Below, piece by piece: positions 28,879 through 37,476 of a stretch of DNA of 37,476 nt. A model generated the notes under the pieces. It saw nothing but the letters and a program-made list of their open reading frames with translations. It ran no database searches and was not told where the DNA came from. Within the stretch, counting starts at the first letter, position 1. The number at the start of each line of letters is the position of its first letter. A program made the translations under genes and the position numbers. Location: IMG/VR virus record IMGVR_UViG_3300030000_000026, positions 1-37,476 of that record. One strand, written 5' to 3'. The stretch is from a virus.

Positions 28879-29079
28879 TTAAGTATTCATTATATTTATC
28901 ACTTTTTCTTCTAATTTATCGACTAAATCTTGTGTTTCAGTATCCATAACTATAAAGCTCTTTCTTTGATTACTTTTTGATGTTTCTCCACTTTCATCTA
29001 CTACATCATAACTAAATGCTACTCTTTTCTTACCAGTTGTATCATTTACTATAGCAATTTGTGTTAATAAATTTATCAT
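28879..29079 (-). CDS. Small unknown protein of the tail module
   Basis: 66 residues (MINLLTQIAIVNDTTGKKRV, then AFSYDVVDESGETSKSNQRK and SFIVMDTETQDLVDKLEEKV). Predicted as a few strands plus a C-terminal helix. GGAAGG precedes the ATG. It lies 23 bp downstream of the tail endopeptidase gene. Function unknown. Confidence 0.65.
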   Translation of the reverse strand: MINLLTQIAIVNDTTGKKRVAFSYDVVDESGETSKSNQRKSFIVMDTETQDLVDKLEEKVINIMNT

Positions 29080-29102
29080 TAATATTACCTTCCCTCTTTA
29101 TA

Positions 29103-31268
29103 TTACTTCATTATTTTGCTCTTTTCTAATCTATAGTCTTCTTTTCCAATGGCCTTTGCTTTTATTTCCCAACTAAATTCTGTATTGGGTTCACATTTCA
29201 ATATACAATGATTAGGATATCTTTCTAAATTCGTAATGGCAGATTTACCATTATATACTTGAGTAAAACAATGGTAACTTATATTAGTATTTACACACTC
29301 TAAAAACTTTGGGTCAAATGCAATATATATAATACCTGTTTCCCCACTATTGCCTTCCCCTAAATCACCAAAATAATATTCCGCAGTTTCATAGGCATTT
29401 ATAAGAATTCTCCCATAATCATTTGTATCAACAGCTCCATGTTTATCGTTACATTCTAATCTTCCGCATGTAAGAGTACCATTTATGGCCGCATCATCTG
29501 CTGTCTCAATATATTGTGCGTATATATTTTCAACATTTTTTATATCATATCTTGATGGAGACATTCCCATATCTAAATCACTATTTATATATATCTTTGA
29601 TAACATAAAATATTGTGAAAGTGGTGTCCCTCCTAGACATATCATATCCTCAGTAGTATTTGCAGACCAATCTGAGTCACCTAGTCTAATTCCACCACTT
29701 GGAATAGCCTGTATTAATTTATCCCCATTATTGTTTTCAAATACAAATCCACCCCCAGTTATAGTAAACCCATTAGAATTTAATGTAGTTTTATTATCTG
29801 TTATGCCATGAATTAAATTTACTATTGCATCAGGGTGCATTAACATTTCTGCATAAAAACCAGTACCCTTTGAAACCCTGTCGGCTATTTCTCTATCGGT
29901 TATTGTTTGATATGATTCAAAGTCAGTGCTCTTTACTCTTTCATCTATTTTACCATCTTGAACAAGAATAGCAGCTGCTCTAGCTTCTGATTCATTTGTT
30001 ACACTTAATTCTATTTCAGAATCTTTTTTTTCCATTACCACTTTTAAATTGCTAGTTTTTTCATTAGCATCTGCGATATCGTCTTTTAGTTCTGCTTTTG
30101 TATCATCAACTTTTTTCTTAGTATTATCGATTTCTTTATTAGCTTTATTAATTGTAGTTGCTATATTAGCTTTTTTATAACCTATTTCAGCGCTTTTAAG
30201 TCTACCAGTAATTGCATCTCTAGTAAGCTTGTAAATTCTACCTTTTAAATCAATGTTTAAAGGATTTATGTTAACTTTTATAGTGTCACCAATAGCAACT
30301 CTTTTATTTTGTATCTCTGAATAGTCATTCCCTTCAAAGTTAATACAATCTGATAATTCTATAAAATTAAGCGTTAGGTTAAAACTAACTTCATTTACAT
30401 GATCCACATTATATTTATTCAAGCAAGCCTGTCTTAGTTTTTCATAAGCCTGTTCTTGTGTACAAACTTCATTAGTGTTAGTACAACAGTTATTTTCATC
30501 ATATTCAGCTTCAACAACTCCAATATCACTAAATTCAATAATTCTTGTGAATGGATTATTGATATCAAAATTACTGGCTTTTACACTCTTCTCAGGAATC
30601 AATAACCCATCTGCACCAACTGGAATTAACTCTGTAATTTTATCTATATCTTCTAGTGTTAATTCAGCACCAGTAATATTTTTAGCATAACTTACTGTAA
30701 TTCCATTATCATTCCCTCTTTTGTCTACAAAATCTAATGTATAATTATCTAGAACTAATTCTCCACCATATCTATTTAATACAGTATTATCCTTATCACC
30801 TTTAATTGCATCTAACGCAGAATATCTTACAATTCTAAGATTATTAGTAGATAAATTTGTATCTTTATTACCTACTATAAATTTATGAGGATTTATTGTA
30901 TTACTCAATATTTGTTGAACTGCTTGTTTTCTTGTTTTATTTTCAATATTAGTATCAAGTACAGCATTATTATCTAACTTTGCAATTCCTATAGATTGTG
31001 CGTAGCAAGTTACTACCCCATTTTCTAAGTTTGGTTTTGCTCTTCTTATCACGAAAAGTTGTGGTTCTCTATCATCATAACTTGGAACTTTAATGAAAGT
31101 CTCGTCAATTAATTCTTTTGAAATATCTTTGCTATCGTTTGAAATATATTCTAAATTCAATTCATATATAGAATTAATTTCTTCTGTAATGTCACAAGAT
31201 TTACATTCAGTTAGTACAAATTTATTATGCTTAAAATTTGTTTCATTTTTTCTATATAAATTAATCAT
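29103..31268 (-). CDS. Tail endopeptidase / prophage tail protein (Tal-like)
   Basis: 721 residues. The N-terminal ~370 residues match the prophage-tail hub family (Prophage_tail / phage minor structural protein: TEEINSIYELNLEYISNDSK, IGIAKLDNNAVLDTN, ELIPVGADGLLIPEKSVKAS). Residues about 380-450 are a coiled coil (INKANKEIDNTKKKVDDTKA). The remainder is a beta-rich C-terminal region with NGFTITGGGFVFENNNGDKL and repeated glycine-rich turns. It plugs the tail tip and may carry peptidoglycan-processing activity. Its ATG overlaps the Dit stop (ATGA). Confidence 0.88.
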   Translation of the reverse strand: MINLYRKNETNFKHNKFVLTECKSCDITEEINSIYELNLEYISNDSKDISKELIDETFIKVPSYDDREPQLFVIRRAKPNLENGVVTCYAQSIGIAKLDNNAVLDTNIENKTRKQAVQQILSNTINPHKFIVGNKDTNLSTNNLRIVRYSALDAIKGDKDNTVLNRYGGELVLDNYTLDFVDKRGNDNGITVSYAKNITGAELTLEDIDKITELIPVGADGLLIPEKSVKASNFDINNPFTRIIEFSDIGVVEAEYDENNCCTNTNEVCTQEQAYEKLRQACLNKYNVDHVNEVSFNLTLNFIELSDCINFEGNDYSEIQNKRVAIGDTIKVNINPLNIDLKGRIYKLTRDAITGRLKSAEIGYKKANIATTINKANKEIDNTKKKVDDTKAELKDDIADANEKTSNLKVVMEKKDSEIELSVTNESEARAAAILVQDGKIDERVKSTDFESYQTITDREIADRVSKGTGFYAEMLMHPDAIVNLIHGITDNKTTLNSNGFTITGGGFVFENNNGDKLIQAIPSGGIRLGDSDWSANTTEDMICLGGTPLSQYFMLSKIYINSDLDMGMSPSRYDIKNVENIYAQYIETADDAAINGTLTCGRLECNDKHGAVDTNDYGRILINAYETAEYYFGDLGEGNSGETGIIYIAFDPKFLECVNTNISYHCFTQVYNGKSAITNLERYPNHCILKCEPNTEFSWEIKAKAIGKEDYRLEKSKIMK

Positions 31269-31939
31269 GTTAATGTCCTCCAGTATGGAATTATTTCTAT
31301 ACTGGTAACACTACCTGTCCATGATATATTGTTTTCTCCTGGATCAAGATAAGGAAAGTCACCTTCCATATATTCACCTTTATCGTTTAAAATTATTTGC
31401 TTTTGCGGTTCAGATAATATTGTTATTTCCCCACCAATATTAGTTATATTGAAACTTCTATTATTAATAGTAAATGTTGTTGCTCCATTCCCTTTAATAG
31501 TTATCGTCGGAAAACTTTTACAAGTATTTCTACCATTATAAAGTATTGTAGCTTTATTTAATGGTATAGCTTCATCCCCTTCGACTAGGTATCCAAAAGG
31601 TTCACATGTAAAAATAACCGGAAACTTAGATAATTTATTTCTTACAATCTGTTCTAATGGTATCTTATTTCCTATATAAGCTCTATAATATCTATCATTA
31701 ATATTCCCAAAGCTAACTTTCCCTGCACCACTTAGCCATTGCAAAAGCACATCTGGATTATTACCATCATAATGACAAATACATTGTTTATCTATTAATT
31801 CAAATCCATCACTCTGTAAAACTTGGTGTCCACCTGGAATATCAGTCTTGATTATTTTTTCATTTGGTGTAGATATTGGAGGTAATTCACTAACTATTAA
31901 ATGCATATTATTACTATTAACATTTTTAAATATAAACAT
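31265..31939 (-). CDS. Distal tail protein (Dit)
   Basis: 224 residues. Sipho_tail-like pattern: a beta N-terminal half with ELPPISTPNEKIIKTDIPGG, the typical W-L-S-G-x-G turn (LLQWLSGAGKVSF), RYYRAYIGNKIPLEQIV, then a galectin-like C-terminal half (CKSFPTITIKGNGATTFTIN, ending IEIIPYWRTLT). Dit forms the baseplate hub between tail tube and Tal. GGAGGTAC precedes the ATG. It is encoded between the tape measure and Tal genes, the standard order. Confidence 0.9.
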   Translation of the reverse strand: MFIFKNVNSNNMHLIVSELPPISTPNEKIIKTDIPGGHQVLQSDGFELIDKQCICHYDGNNPDVLLQWLSGAGKVSFGNINDRYYRAYIGNKIPLEQIVRNKLSKFPVIFTCEPFGYLVEGDEAIPLNKATILYNGRNTCKSFPTITIKGNGATTFTINNRSFNITNIGGEITILSEPQKQIILNDKGEYMEGDFPYLDPGENNISWTGSVTSIEIIPYWRTLT

Positions 31940-31954
31940 ATGTAAAGTACCTCC

Positions 31955-34900
31955 TTAATGAATTTTTCTATAAAATTCTGCTTCTTCCATAATATGCTGA
32001 ATATCTGAACTTCTATTATTGTAAAATTTATCAATCTTCAATATTAAATCACTATGTGTATTTTCATTTGTAGATATATTGGAATTCAAGCTTGGAACTA
32101 GCTGACTATTATAAGCACTCGGACTTACTCCAACGCTAATATCTGTAGATAATCCATTAATTGCAGTAGTAACTAAGTGTTTACTTTTCTCAATACCTTT
32201 TGAAAGTCCCTCCATAAAGTCAGGCATCCAACTTTCATAGTCTGTAAGTGGGCCTTGATCTGGTACACTAAAATGTAAAAAGCTTCTTATGTCTTGTGCA
32301 ATTCCATTTACTGCATCTCCAACCGCACTTGCTGCACTTTTAATACCATCAACTAGTCCTTGTACAAAATCCTTCCCCCAAGTAACAGCTTCTCCAGGCA
32401 AATCAGTTATAAATTTTATTGCACTACTAAATCCAGTTGATATATAGCTACCTAAAGTATCTAAAATAGATCCAATACCATTCTTTAGATTAGTAAACAT
32501 ATTGACTCCCAAAGTGTATAATGTACCTGGCAAATTTTGAAAGAAAGATGTAACTCCATTCCATATAGCTATTACTCCTGTGCTTATTCCTTCACAAAGA
32601 GATACAATTATATTTTTAAATCCTTCCCATGCTCCTTGCGCAACTGTTGTAATACTAGTCCATAGTCCAGTAAAAAAAGTTGAAAGCGCATTCCAAATAG
32701 TTGTTGCAATATTTATAATACTATCCCATTCTAATTTTAAAAATCCTGATATTGCAGTAACTACACCAGTAAATATCAATTTTATTCCATCCCATATCTG
32801 CGCAAATGCAGTTTGAAGTGCTGTAAATATACTTTGTGCATCTGTACTTAGCTTAGTAAAATTACCTGTTACTAAATCTATAATTAATAATATTGCACCT
32901 AGAAATATTGTTTTTATTGCATCCCATATACCTGTAAAATATAACTTTATGCCATCAAATATAGCTGTTAATCCAGGCGTAATGCTATTAAATATATTAG
33001 TAATCCCATTTACGAATGGAGTCACTATTGCCATTACAGCTGAAACTATTCCTTTCCATACTGTTGAGAAAAAATTCTTTATGCCATTCCATACACTTTC
33101 TGTTGTTGTTTTTATACTTGTCCATAAGCTATTTATAAAGTTTCTAAATCCATCGCAATTATCATACAGTAGCTTAAATGCTCCTGCAAAAGGATTTACA
33201 ATAAATAATAATAGTCCTTGCCAGTTACTTTTAACAAAATTTATAGTAGCATTAAAGGCACCAGGTATGGTAACTGTAAAAAATTCTACGAGTCCATCTA
33301 CTACTACTTTAGTTAATTCTTTTATTCCATTCCATAGATTAATCCAAAATGTTCTAAAACTCTCACAGTTATTCCATAAATATATAAATCCTGCTACTAA
33401 AGCAGCTATTATTGCAATAGTAATTCCAATTGGGCCTGTTATAAATGTAAATACACCCGCCAATGCTGTCATGGCTGGGGTTGCTACTACTGTTGCTCCT
33501 GTTAATATCCCTATTGCCCCACTAATTACAGTATAGGCTCCAACAACAGCACCTACTCCTGCTACTATACTGCCTATTGCACTTATTAAAGTGCCTATAA
33601 GTATAATAGCAGGACCTAGTATGGCAATAATTAATCCTATAACTACTATATTTTGGCGTGTACCTTCACTTAAACTATTAAGATAAGTTGTTACATTCTT
33701 TATTTTATCGGTTATTGAAGTTATAATTGGTACCACTGTTTGAACAATTGTATCTCCAAATTCTGCTGCAGCTATTTGTGCTGCGTGTGTAGTTTTTGTA
33801 ATAACTCCAGTACCATCTGCCATTTCAGCTGTAGTATTAGTTACAGCTCCTGAAGATTTTTTTAAAGCTTCAACATAATCTTGAACTTCAAATCTTCCAC
33901 CTTTAATAGCATCTGCTAAATCCGGGCCTGCTTTTTGTCCAAATACATCTATTGCCATAGATGTTGCACTTGCAATATCCGGACATTTCTTTATTTCTTC
34001 AAGTGTTTTTGCAAATTCTTGCGAACTATCTTTACCCTGAGATCCCCAATTACTTATAGCTTTTTTCATACCTGCGAATGCTATTTCTGTATTTACTCCA
34101 GCTTTTTCCCATCCTGCAAACATTGCTATACTTGTTTCTGTATCAATTCCAAGTGCACGCATAGGTGCCCCATACTTAGCAAGATTAGTAGTAAGACTTT
34201 CCATTCCAATTCCACTTTTTTGTGCTGCTACAGTAAGCATATCAAGCACTCTGCTATAGTCTTCTGATTTTATACCAGCATCACCCATAGCTCTACTTAC
34301 AAGTTCTACAGATGTTTTAGCATCCATATTATTTATTTTTGCAAATTTTATAAATTGTTGTGTACAATCTTCTGCTGCTTTACCAGTAAAGTTAAATCTT
34401 GTGCTTACCGCTCCAAGAGCTTGACCTATTGTCGCAAAATCTGCTGTGGAATTTCTCCCAATATTTTTATAACTTACTTCTAATTCTTTCGCTGATTCAC
34501 CAGTTGCACCAGTTGCTTTAATAACTTCATCCATTCCAACCTTTACGCTCTTATAACTTGCTACCGCGGTTGCTCCTAATCCAGATACTACAGCAGATGC
34601 AATACTTACCTTTTTACCTACATCCGTTACACCCTCACCGACTTTTGTTATACTATTACCGGCACTAACTAAAGATCGTGATGCTGCTGTTCCAACTCTA
34701 GTATACTGAGTTTCTAAAGTTTTAAGTTGATTTTCTGTATTAATTACTTCTCTTTGTAACGCCCTAAACTGTTCTTCTCCAATTTTACCTTGAGCAAATT
34801 GCTGTTCTGCTTGTTTTTCAGCTTCTTTTAAAGTACCTAGTTTATCTTTTGTATTTGTTATACTTTTAGCAAGTAAGTCTTGCTTTTGTTGCAGAAGAAC

Positions 34901-35056
34901 AGTATTGGTAGGGTCTAGTTTTAATTGCTTATTAACTTCTTTAAGTTCACTTTGTAAACTTCTGCTAGTTGTATTAATACCTTTTAAAGCTTTATCTAAA
35001 GGGCCTGTATCACCATTTATTTCTACTGTAATACCTTTTATATTATTTGCCATCAT
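31955..35056 (-). CDS. Tail tape measure protein (TP901 type)
   Basis: 1033 residues, the largest gene. The N-terminal ~130 residues are coiled coil (KQLKLDPTNTVLLQQKQDLL). Residues about 180-410 hold the TP901 core (ELEVSYKNIGRNSTADFATI, YGAPMRALGIDTETSIAMFA). A long hydrophobic region at about 470-570 has several spans. The rest is built of W/F-periodic segments (LWTSIKTTTESVWNGIKNFF, IFDGIKLYFTGIWDAIKTIF). It sets tail length and probably enters the membrane during DNA injection. GGGAGG precedes two ATGs (35056, 35053). Confidence 0.94.
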   Translation of the reverse strand: MMANNIKGITVEINGDTGPLDKALKGINTTSRSLQSELKEVNKQLKLDPTNTVLLQQKQDLLAKSITNTKDKLGTLKEAEKQAEQQFAQGKIGEEQFRALQREVINTENQLKTLETQYTRVGTAASRSLVSAGNSITKVGEGVTDVGKKVSIASAVVSGLGATAVASYKSVKVGMDEVIKATGATGESAKELEVSYKNIGRNSTADFATIGQALGAVSTRFNFTGKAAEDCTQQFIKFAKINNMDAKTSVELVSRAMGDAGIKSEDYSRVLDMLTVAAQKSGIGMESLTTNLAKYGAPMRALGIDTETSIAMFAGWEKAGVNTEIAFAGMKKAISNWGSQGKDSSQEFAKTLEEIKKCPDIASATSMAIDVFGQKAGPDLADAIKGGRFEVQDYVEALKKSSGAVTNTTAEMADGTGVITKTTHAAQIAAAEFGDTIVQTVVPIITSITDKIKNVTTYLNSLSEGTRQNIVVIGLIIAILGPAIILIGTLISAIGSIVAGVGAVVGAYTVISGAIGILTGATVVATPAMTALAGVFTFITGPIGITIAIIAALVAGFIYLWNNCESFRTFWINLWNGIKELTKVVVDGLVEFFTVTIPGAFNATINFVKSNWQGLLLFIVNPFAGAFKLLYDNCDGFRNFINSLWTSIKTTTESVWNGIKNFFSTVWKGIVSAVMAIVTPFVNGITNIFNSITPGLTAIFDGIKLYFTGIWDAIKTIFLGAILLIIDLVTGNFTKLSTDAQSIFTALQTAFAQIWDGIKLIFTGVVTAISGFLKLEWDSIINIATTIWNALSTFFTGLWTSITTVAQGAWEGFKNIIVSLCEGISTGVIAIWNGVTSFFQNLPGTLYTLGVNMFTNLKNGIGSILDTLGSYISTGFSSAIKFITDLPGEAVTWGKDFVQGLVDGIKSAASAVGDAVNGIAQDIRSFLHFSVPDQGPLTDYESWMPDFMEGLSKGIEKSKHLVTTAINGLSTDISVGVSPSAYNSQLVPSLNSNISTNENTHSDLILKIDKFYNNRSSDIQHIMEEAEFYRKIH

Positions 35057-35091
35057 TTACCTCCCTTCTAAAAAAGAGTAAAATAAAAGAA

Positions 35092-35663
35092 CTACTTCTC
35101 TGTAGTTCCAACTTTCTCCCTCAATGATTTTCTATCCGGTTCAGTTTGATCCATACGCCAACAATTTTCGAGATACTCATTGCCCTCTGTTGTCTGCATA
35201 TAGTTATAAATCACTGCATCTCTTAGTAATAGCCAATACTCAAACACATCCATATTATTTAATGTTTTAAAATCATATCCTGAATATTTACAAATAATCT
35301 TTTCTTCTAATGTATTGACTTTAAAATGCCCCTTATCTTCATTACCATCATTATAATAAGGGATTTTTAGTTTGGGGAATTCTTTTCCTTACTAAGCCAC
35401 TCAAAATATGCAGTAAGAATTTCATTCATTTGATCAAGATCTAATTCGTCAATTGTTTCCTCAGTTACTTTATGCTTTGACTTATTTTTATTTAAAATCA
35501 TTCCTATAGCTTTTGATAAACCATCTATTGCATCCTCATCCCCCGACTTTGACAGTGATGTTATTTTCTTTAATGCCTTAAGTTTAGGTGGTTCAACTTC
35601 AAGTACCAATTCACCTATTTTAATAGTAAAATATCTTTTACTCACTATATTTATATCAAACAT
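35092..35663 (-). CDS. Tail assembly chaperone, long form made by -1 frameshift
   Basis: The 98-residue short form runs from 35663 to its TAA at 35367. The slippery heptamer CCCAAAC lies at 35370-35376 in the phase C-CCA-AAC. After a -1 slip the frame stays open for 92 more codons (starting LKIPYYNDGNEDKGHF, then DVFEYWLLLRDAVIYNYMQT, ending RKSLREKVGTTEK) to a TAG at 35092-35094, giving a 190-residue fusion. This is the gpG/gpGT arrangement of lambda-like phages and lies, as always, just before the tape measure gene. The downstream frame has no ribosome site of its own. Confidence 0.9.
35367..35663 (-). CDS. Tail assembly chaperone, short form
   Basis: 98 residues: a beta N-terminus (YFTIKIGELVLEVEPPKLKA) and a helical C-terminus (TIDELDLDQMNEILTAYFEW). 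This is the gpG-like product in the zero frame, made in larger amount than the frameshifted form. It would coat the tape measure protein during tail assembly. It lies downstream of the tail tube gene. Confidence 0.88.
   Translation of the reverse strand: MFDINIVSKRYFTIKIGELVLEVEPPKLKALKKITSLSKSGDEDAIDGLSKAIGMILNKNKSKHKVTEETIDELDLDQMNEILTAYFEWLSKEKNSPN
35370..35376 (-). promoter_or_regulatory. Programmed -1 ribosomal frameshift site
   Basis: CCCAAAC in zero-frame phase, followed at once by the zero-frame TAA. It matches the X-XXY-YYZ rule, with both tRNAs able to re-pair after slipping. Confidence 0.85.
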
Positions 35664-35706
35664 TTATTATCCTCCTCTTAAAGCGGCTATTTAGCCGCTT
35701 ATTAAT

Positions 35707-36528
35707 TTATACTTTTGCTACAATAGTTGTTTTACCAAATTTTATAGCTTTAAATGTATTATCAATTTCAATAATTTCTATTTCATTTCCTGTAATTGCT
35801 GATATATCGGCAATACCATTCCAGGTAGTATATCCTGCTGCAACATTACATATGTCATTAAGCGATGGTAATACAACAGTATTACCTGTCTTATACATAT
35901 AGCTATTACCATTATCAATAGTTGGTGCTACTGTAATCTTACTATCACCGCTTAATGTTCCAGCAATTGATGTCACTGTTAAAGCGTCAATTACTGGTAT
36001 ATCCTCTTCGAAAATAATTTTTGTTCCTATTTTATCTAGTGGAGCTGCTTTAAATTCTGCGTCTATCACAGTTTCCTTTGATTTCTCAAATTTGAATGAA
36101 AATCCCGCTTGATTACTACCAACTATTGTTATTCTTATATCTCCATCTAATTCGTCTTCATGAACAAATCTTATTACATATTGTTTACCATCCTGGTTAT
36201 TTAATCCACCAATTTTTACTATTCTTTTCCCAGATGATTCAGTAACTCTTGCAGTATTGCAGATTCTTTTAAGTGTGTTTCCATTCCACGTTAATACTCC
36301 ACTTTTAAGTGTTACTTCTTCTTCGGTTAAGTATGTCCTTGAAACCAAACCCAAATCATCTTCTACATCATAGAATTTTGGTTTATAAGTCAATGTTGCT
36401 CCACCACTTATTAATCCTAAAAGATTTTCTTCTTTTTCAATCAAACTATTTTCTGGAATAATATCTGTAAATTCAATCGTGTACAATTTTCCACTACCTA
36501 AAACAATTTTTTCTCCTTCTGTTGACAT
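35707..36528 (-). CDS. Major tail (tube) protein
   Basis: 273 residues, almost entirely beta. The N-terminus MSTEGEKIVLGSGKLYTIEF is followed by GLISGGATLTYKPKFYDVED and LKSGVLTWNGNTLKRICNTA, a pattern common in Firmicute siphophage tube proteins. Residues about 185-273 (VTSIAGTLSGDSKITVAPTI ... TTIVAKV) look like an added Ig-like (BIG-type) domain exposed on the tube. It lies between tail terminator and chaperone genes, the normal position. Confidence 0.85.
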   Translation of the reverse strand: MSTEGEKIVLGSGKLYTIEFTDIIPENSLIEKEENLLGLISGGATLTYKPKFYDVEDDLGLVSRTYLTEEEVTLKSGVLTWNGNTLKRICNTARVTESSGKRIVKIGGLNNQDGKQYVIRFVHEDELDGDIRITIVGSNQAGFSFKFEKSKETVIDAEFKAAPLDKIGTKIIFEEDIPVIDALTVTSIAGTLSGDSKITVAPTIDNGNSYMYKTGNTVVLPSLNDICNVAAGYTTWNGIADISAITGNEIEIIEIDNTFKAIKFGKTTIVAKV

Positions 36529-36540
36529 CTAATTACCTCC

Positions 36541-36855
36541 TCAAAATTTTTCTATTAAATTAAAATCGTATGTGGCTTCAAACATCTTTTCAGTGTCTAT
36601 CCACATACGATCTCTTTTATAATTTATTGCTTTTTTATTTAATAAATCTTCTATTAATTTTTCTGAAACATGGTCTATTTTAATAGAATACAGTTCAATA
36701 TTTATACTTCTATCTGATATACAATTCTTATTATCAGCACCACCTACCTCTTGATTATCCGTAAATATAATATACGGAAGTGGTGGAGGTTTTAAAAATC
36801 GTTCTTCTGATACTTTTAATCCTGTAGCTTCCAGCCATGATTTAATGTCCAGCAT
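36541..36855 (-). CDS. Tail terminator / tail completion protein
   Basis: 104 residues from the ATG at 36855 (GGAGG 9 bases upstream; the TTG two codons earlier is too close). Pattern: WLEATGLKVSEERFLKPPPL, PYIIFTDNQEVGGADNKNCI, SINIELYSIKIDHVSEKLIE. This alternating alpha/beta chain with the 'P.P.Piy.d' core is typical of phage tail terminators (lambda gpU / SPP1 gp17-like), which cap the tail. It overlaps the end of the gp10-like gene. Confidence 0.8.
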   Translation of the reverse strand: MLDIKSWLEATGLKVSEERFLKPPPLPYIIFTDNQEVGGADNKNCISDRSINIELYSIKIDHVSEKLIEDLLNKKAINYKRDRMWIDTEKMFEATYDFNLIEKF

Positions 36856-37231
36856 TTTCAATTGCCTCCTTTGCTAATTCTTCCATACGTTTTTGCGCAA
36901 GCTCCTCACCGAATGCAATGTGTGGATAGGCTTTTGTCCTTCCACCACCTTTTATAGCATGGCCTTTTTCCAATAGATGAGTAAGCCTATATTGGTTACC
37001 TGATACATACCAAGTATTCCTTTTATTAAATTTATCTTCATAAGATTTCTTTATTTTAAAAGCCTTCACATACTTTCCTGTAGGTTCCTTGAACGTAATA
37101 TGTGCCTTTATTTCGTCATCACACTCTTTCGCAACAACATCAACTGCCTTTTTAATACCTTCTGTCACCACTTCACTATAATTTGTCAGCTCCTTTACTA
37201 TTTCACTGGCCAAATCATCAATACTTATCAT
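36842..37231 (-). CDS. HK97 gp10-like neck/tail protein
   Basis: 129 residues from the ATG at 37231, 8 bases after GAGG; the earlier ATG (37237) is too close to it. HK97-gp10-like features: SEVVTEGIKKAVDVVAKECD, VSGNQYRLTHLLEKGHAIKG, GGRTKAYPHIAFGEELAQKR. The 'YrltHLLExGha...G.r..ahPHi' motif is clear. It lies between head closure and tail terminator genes in the usual order. Confidence 0.9.
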   Translation of the reverse strand: MISIDDLASEIVKELTNYSEVVTEGIKKAVDVVAKECDDEIKAHITFKEPTGKYVKAFKIKKSYEDKFNKRNTWYVSGNQYRLTHLLEKGHAIKGGGRTKAYPHIAFGEELAQKRMEELAKEAIENAGH

Positions 37232-37236
37232 AGTCA

Positions 37237-37476
37237 TTACCTCGCTTTATCCAGAGTTAAATCAATACATTGTGGATTGGTATCATAAATTTCTTGTACC
37301 ATCTTAACTTCATATTTTGTAGTACCAATTTTAACAAAATCATAATTATCTATGCCAGCTAATTGTGGTATTCTTATAACTCTATTAATATCAACCTGTC
37401 TTGCTGCAGCTTCAAAATATCTTTTAAACCCTAAAACACGTTTACTAAATCCTAAGTTATTATATTTATTGATTGG
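37237..37476 (-). CDS. Head-closure / head-tail adaptor protein, C-terminal part
   Basis: Continuation of the gene that starts at 208. Bases 37350-37476 repeat 1-127. The part unique to this end is 37237-37349 and encodes a C-terminus with DNYDFVKIGTTKYEVKM, ending LTLDKAR and TAA. The alternating hydrophobic pattern suggests beta strands, as expected of SPP1 gp16-like stoppers. The stop codon overlaps the first possible start of the next gene (TAATG), so the two genes are probably translationally coupled. Confidence 0.72.
   Translation of the reverse strand, partial: PINKYNNLGFSKRVLGFKRYFEAAARQVDINRVIRIPQLAGIDNYDFVKIGTTKYEVKMVQEIYDTNPQCIDLTLDKAR
37350..37476. repeat. Second copy of the 127-bp terminal repeat
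   Basis: Exact copy of bases 1-127. Joining the ends restores an uninterrupted head-closure gene, which supports circularity. Confidence 0.93.

Noticed and set aside
32580-34267. Plus-strand open frames within the tape measure gene
   Set aside because: Antisense shadows of a long, compositionally biased gene, with no ribosome sites.
1-37476. CRISPR array, transposon or insertion sequence
   Set aside because: No regularly spaced identical repeats with unique spacers were seen, and no transposase or terminal inverted repeats. The only multi-copy repeats are the short ones listed.

Overview
The window is a complete temperate siphovirus genome (or excised prophage) of a Clostridium-type, AT-rich Firmicute. 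Support comes from the low GC content, strong GGAGG ribosome sites, an HK97-type head module, a TP901-type tape measure and an endolysin resembling clostridial phage endolysins (CTP1L/CD27L type). Bases 1-127 are repeated exactly at 37350-37476, so the contig is circular with a unit of 37,349 bp. The cut falls inside the head-closure gene.

Almost everything is on the minus strand, so read from high to low coordinates. The lysogeny block is on the plus strand: repressor (18872), ImmA-like peptidase (19221) and integrase (19564), followed by attP (20788-20828), a copy of a tRNA 3' end. Divergent from the repressor runs the early operon (18666 down to about 8.1 kb). It holds a Cro-like protein, a small coiled-coil protein, an excisionase-like protein, an ORF6N/ORF6C antirepressor, a Spo0E-like protein, small zinc proteins, a replication initiator with internal repeats, a phage beta clamp (DnaN), an orphan C5-cytosine methyltransferase, several unknown small proteins, a second tyrosine recombinase and an ArpU/RinA-like late regulator. 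After a terminator comes a third, short tyrosine recombinase.

The late region (6.8 kb down through the contig joint to 24 kb) encodes a TerS-like HTH protein, an HNH nuclease, P27-type TerS, TerL, portal, ClpP-type protease, capsid, connector, head closure, gp10-like protein, tail terminator, tail tube, a tail chaperone with a -1 frameshift, tape measure, Dit, tail endopeptidase, a secreted cell-wall-binding protein, a BppU-type baseplate/fibre protein, a ribbon-helix-helix protein, a gp49/66-like protein, holin, a coiled-coil protein and amidase endolysin.

Between the lysis genes and attP (21.0-23.2 kb) is a moron region with its own promoters. It holds a membrane-anchored Ltp-like superinfection-exclusion candidate, a DUF4236 membrane protein, and a small divergent HTH switch with three palindromic operators. 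Another independent plus-strand gene lies at 25220. The most notable points are the operator layouts of two separate switches, the anchored Ltp-like protein, the Spo0E-like protein, a structured element downstream of dnaN, a stop codon followed by an in-frame 12-bp repeat tail behind the late regulator, and a 29-bp imperfect hairpin before the BppU gene.
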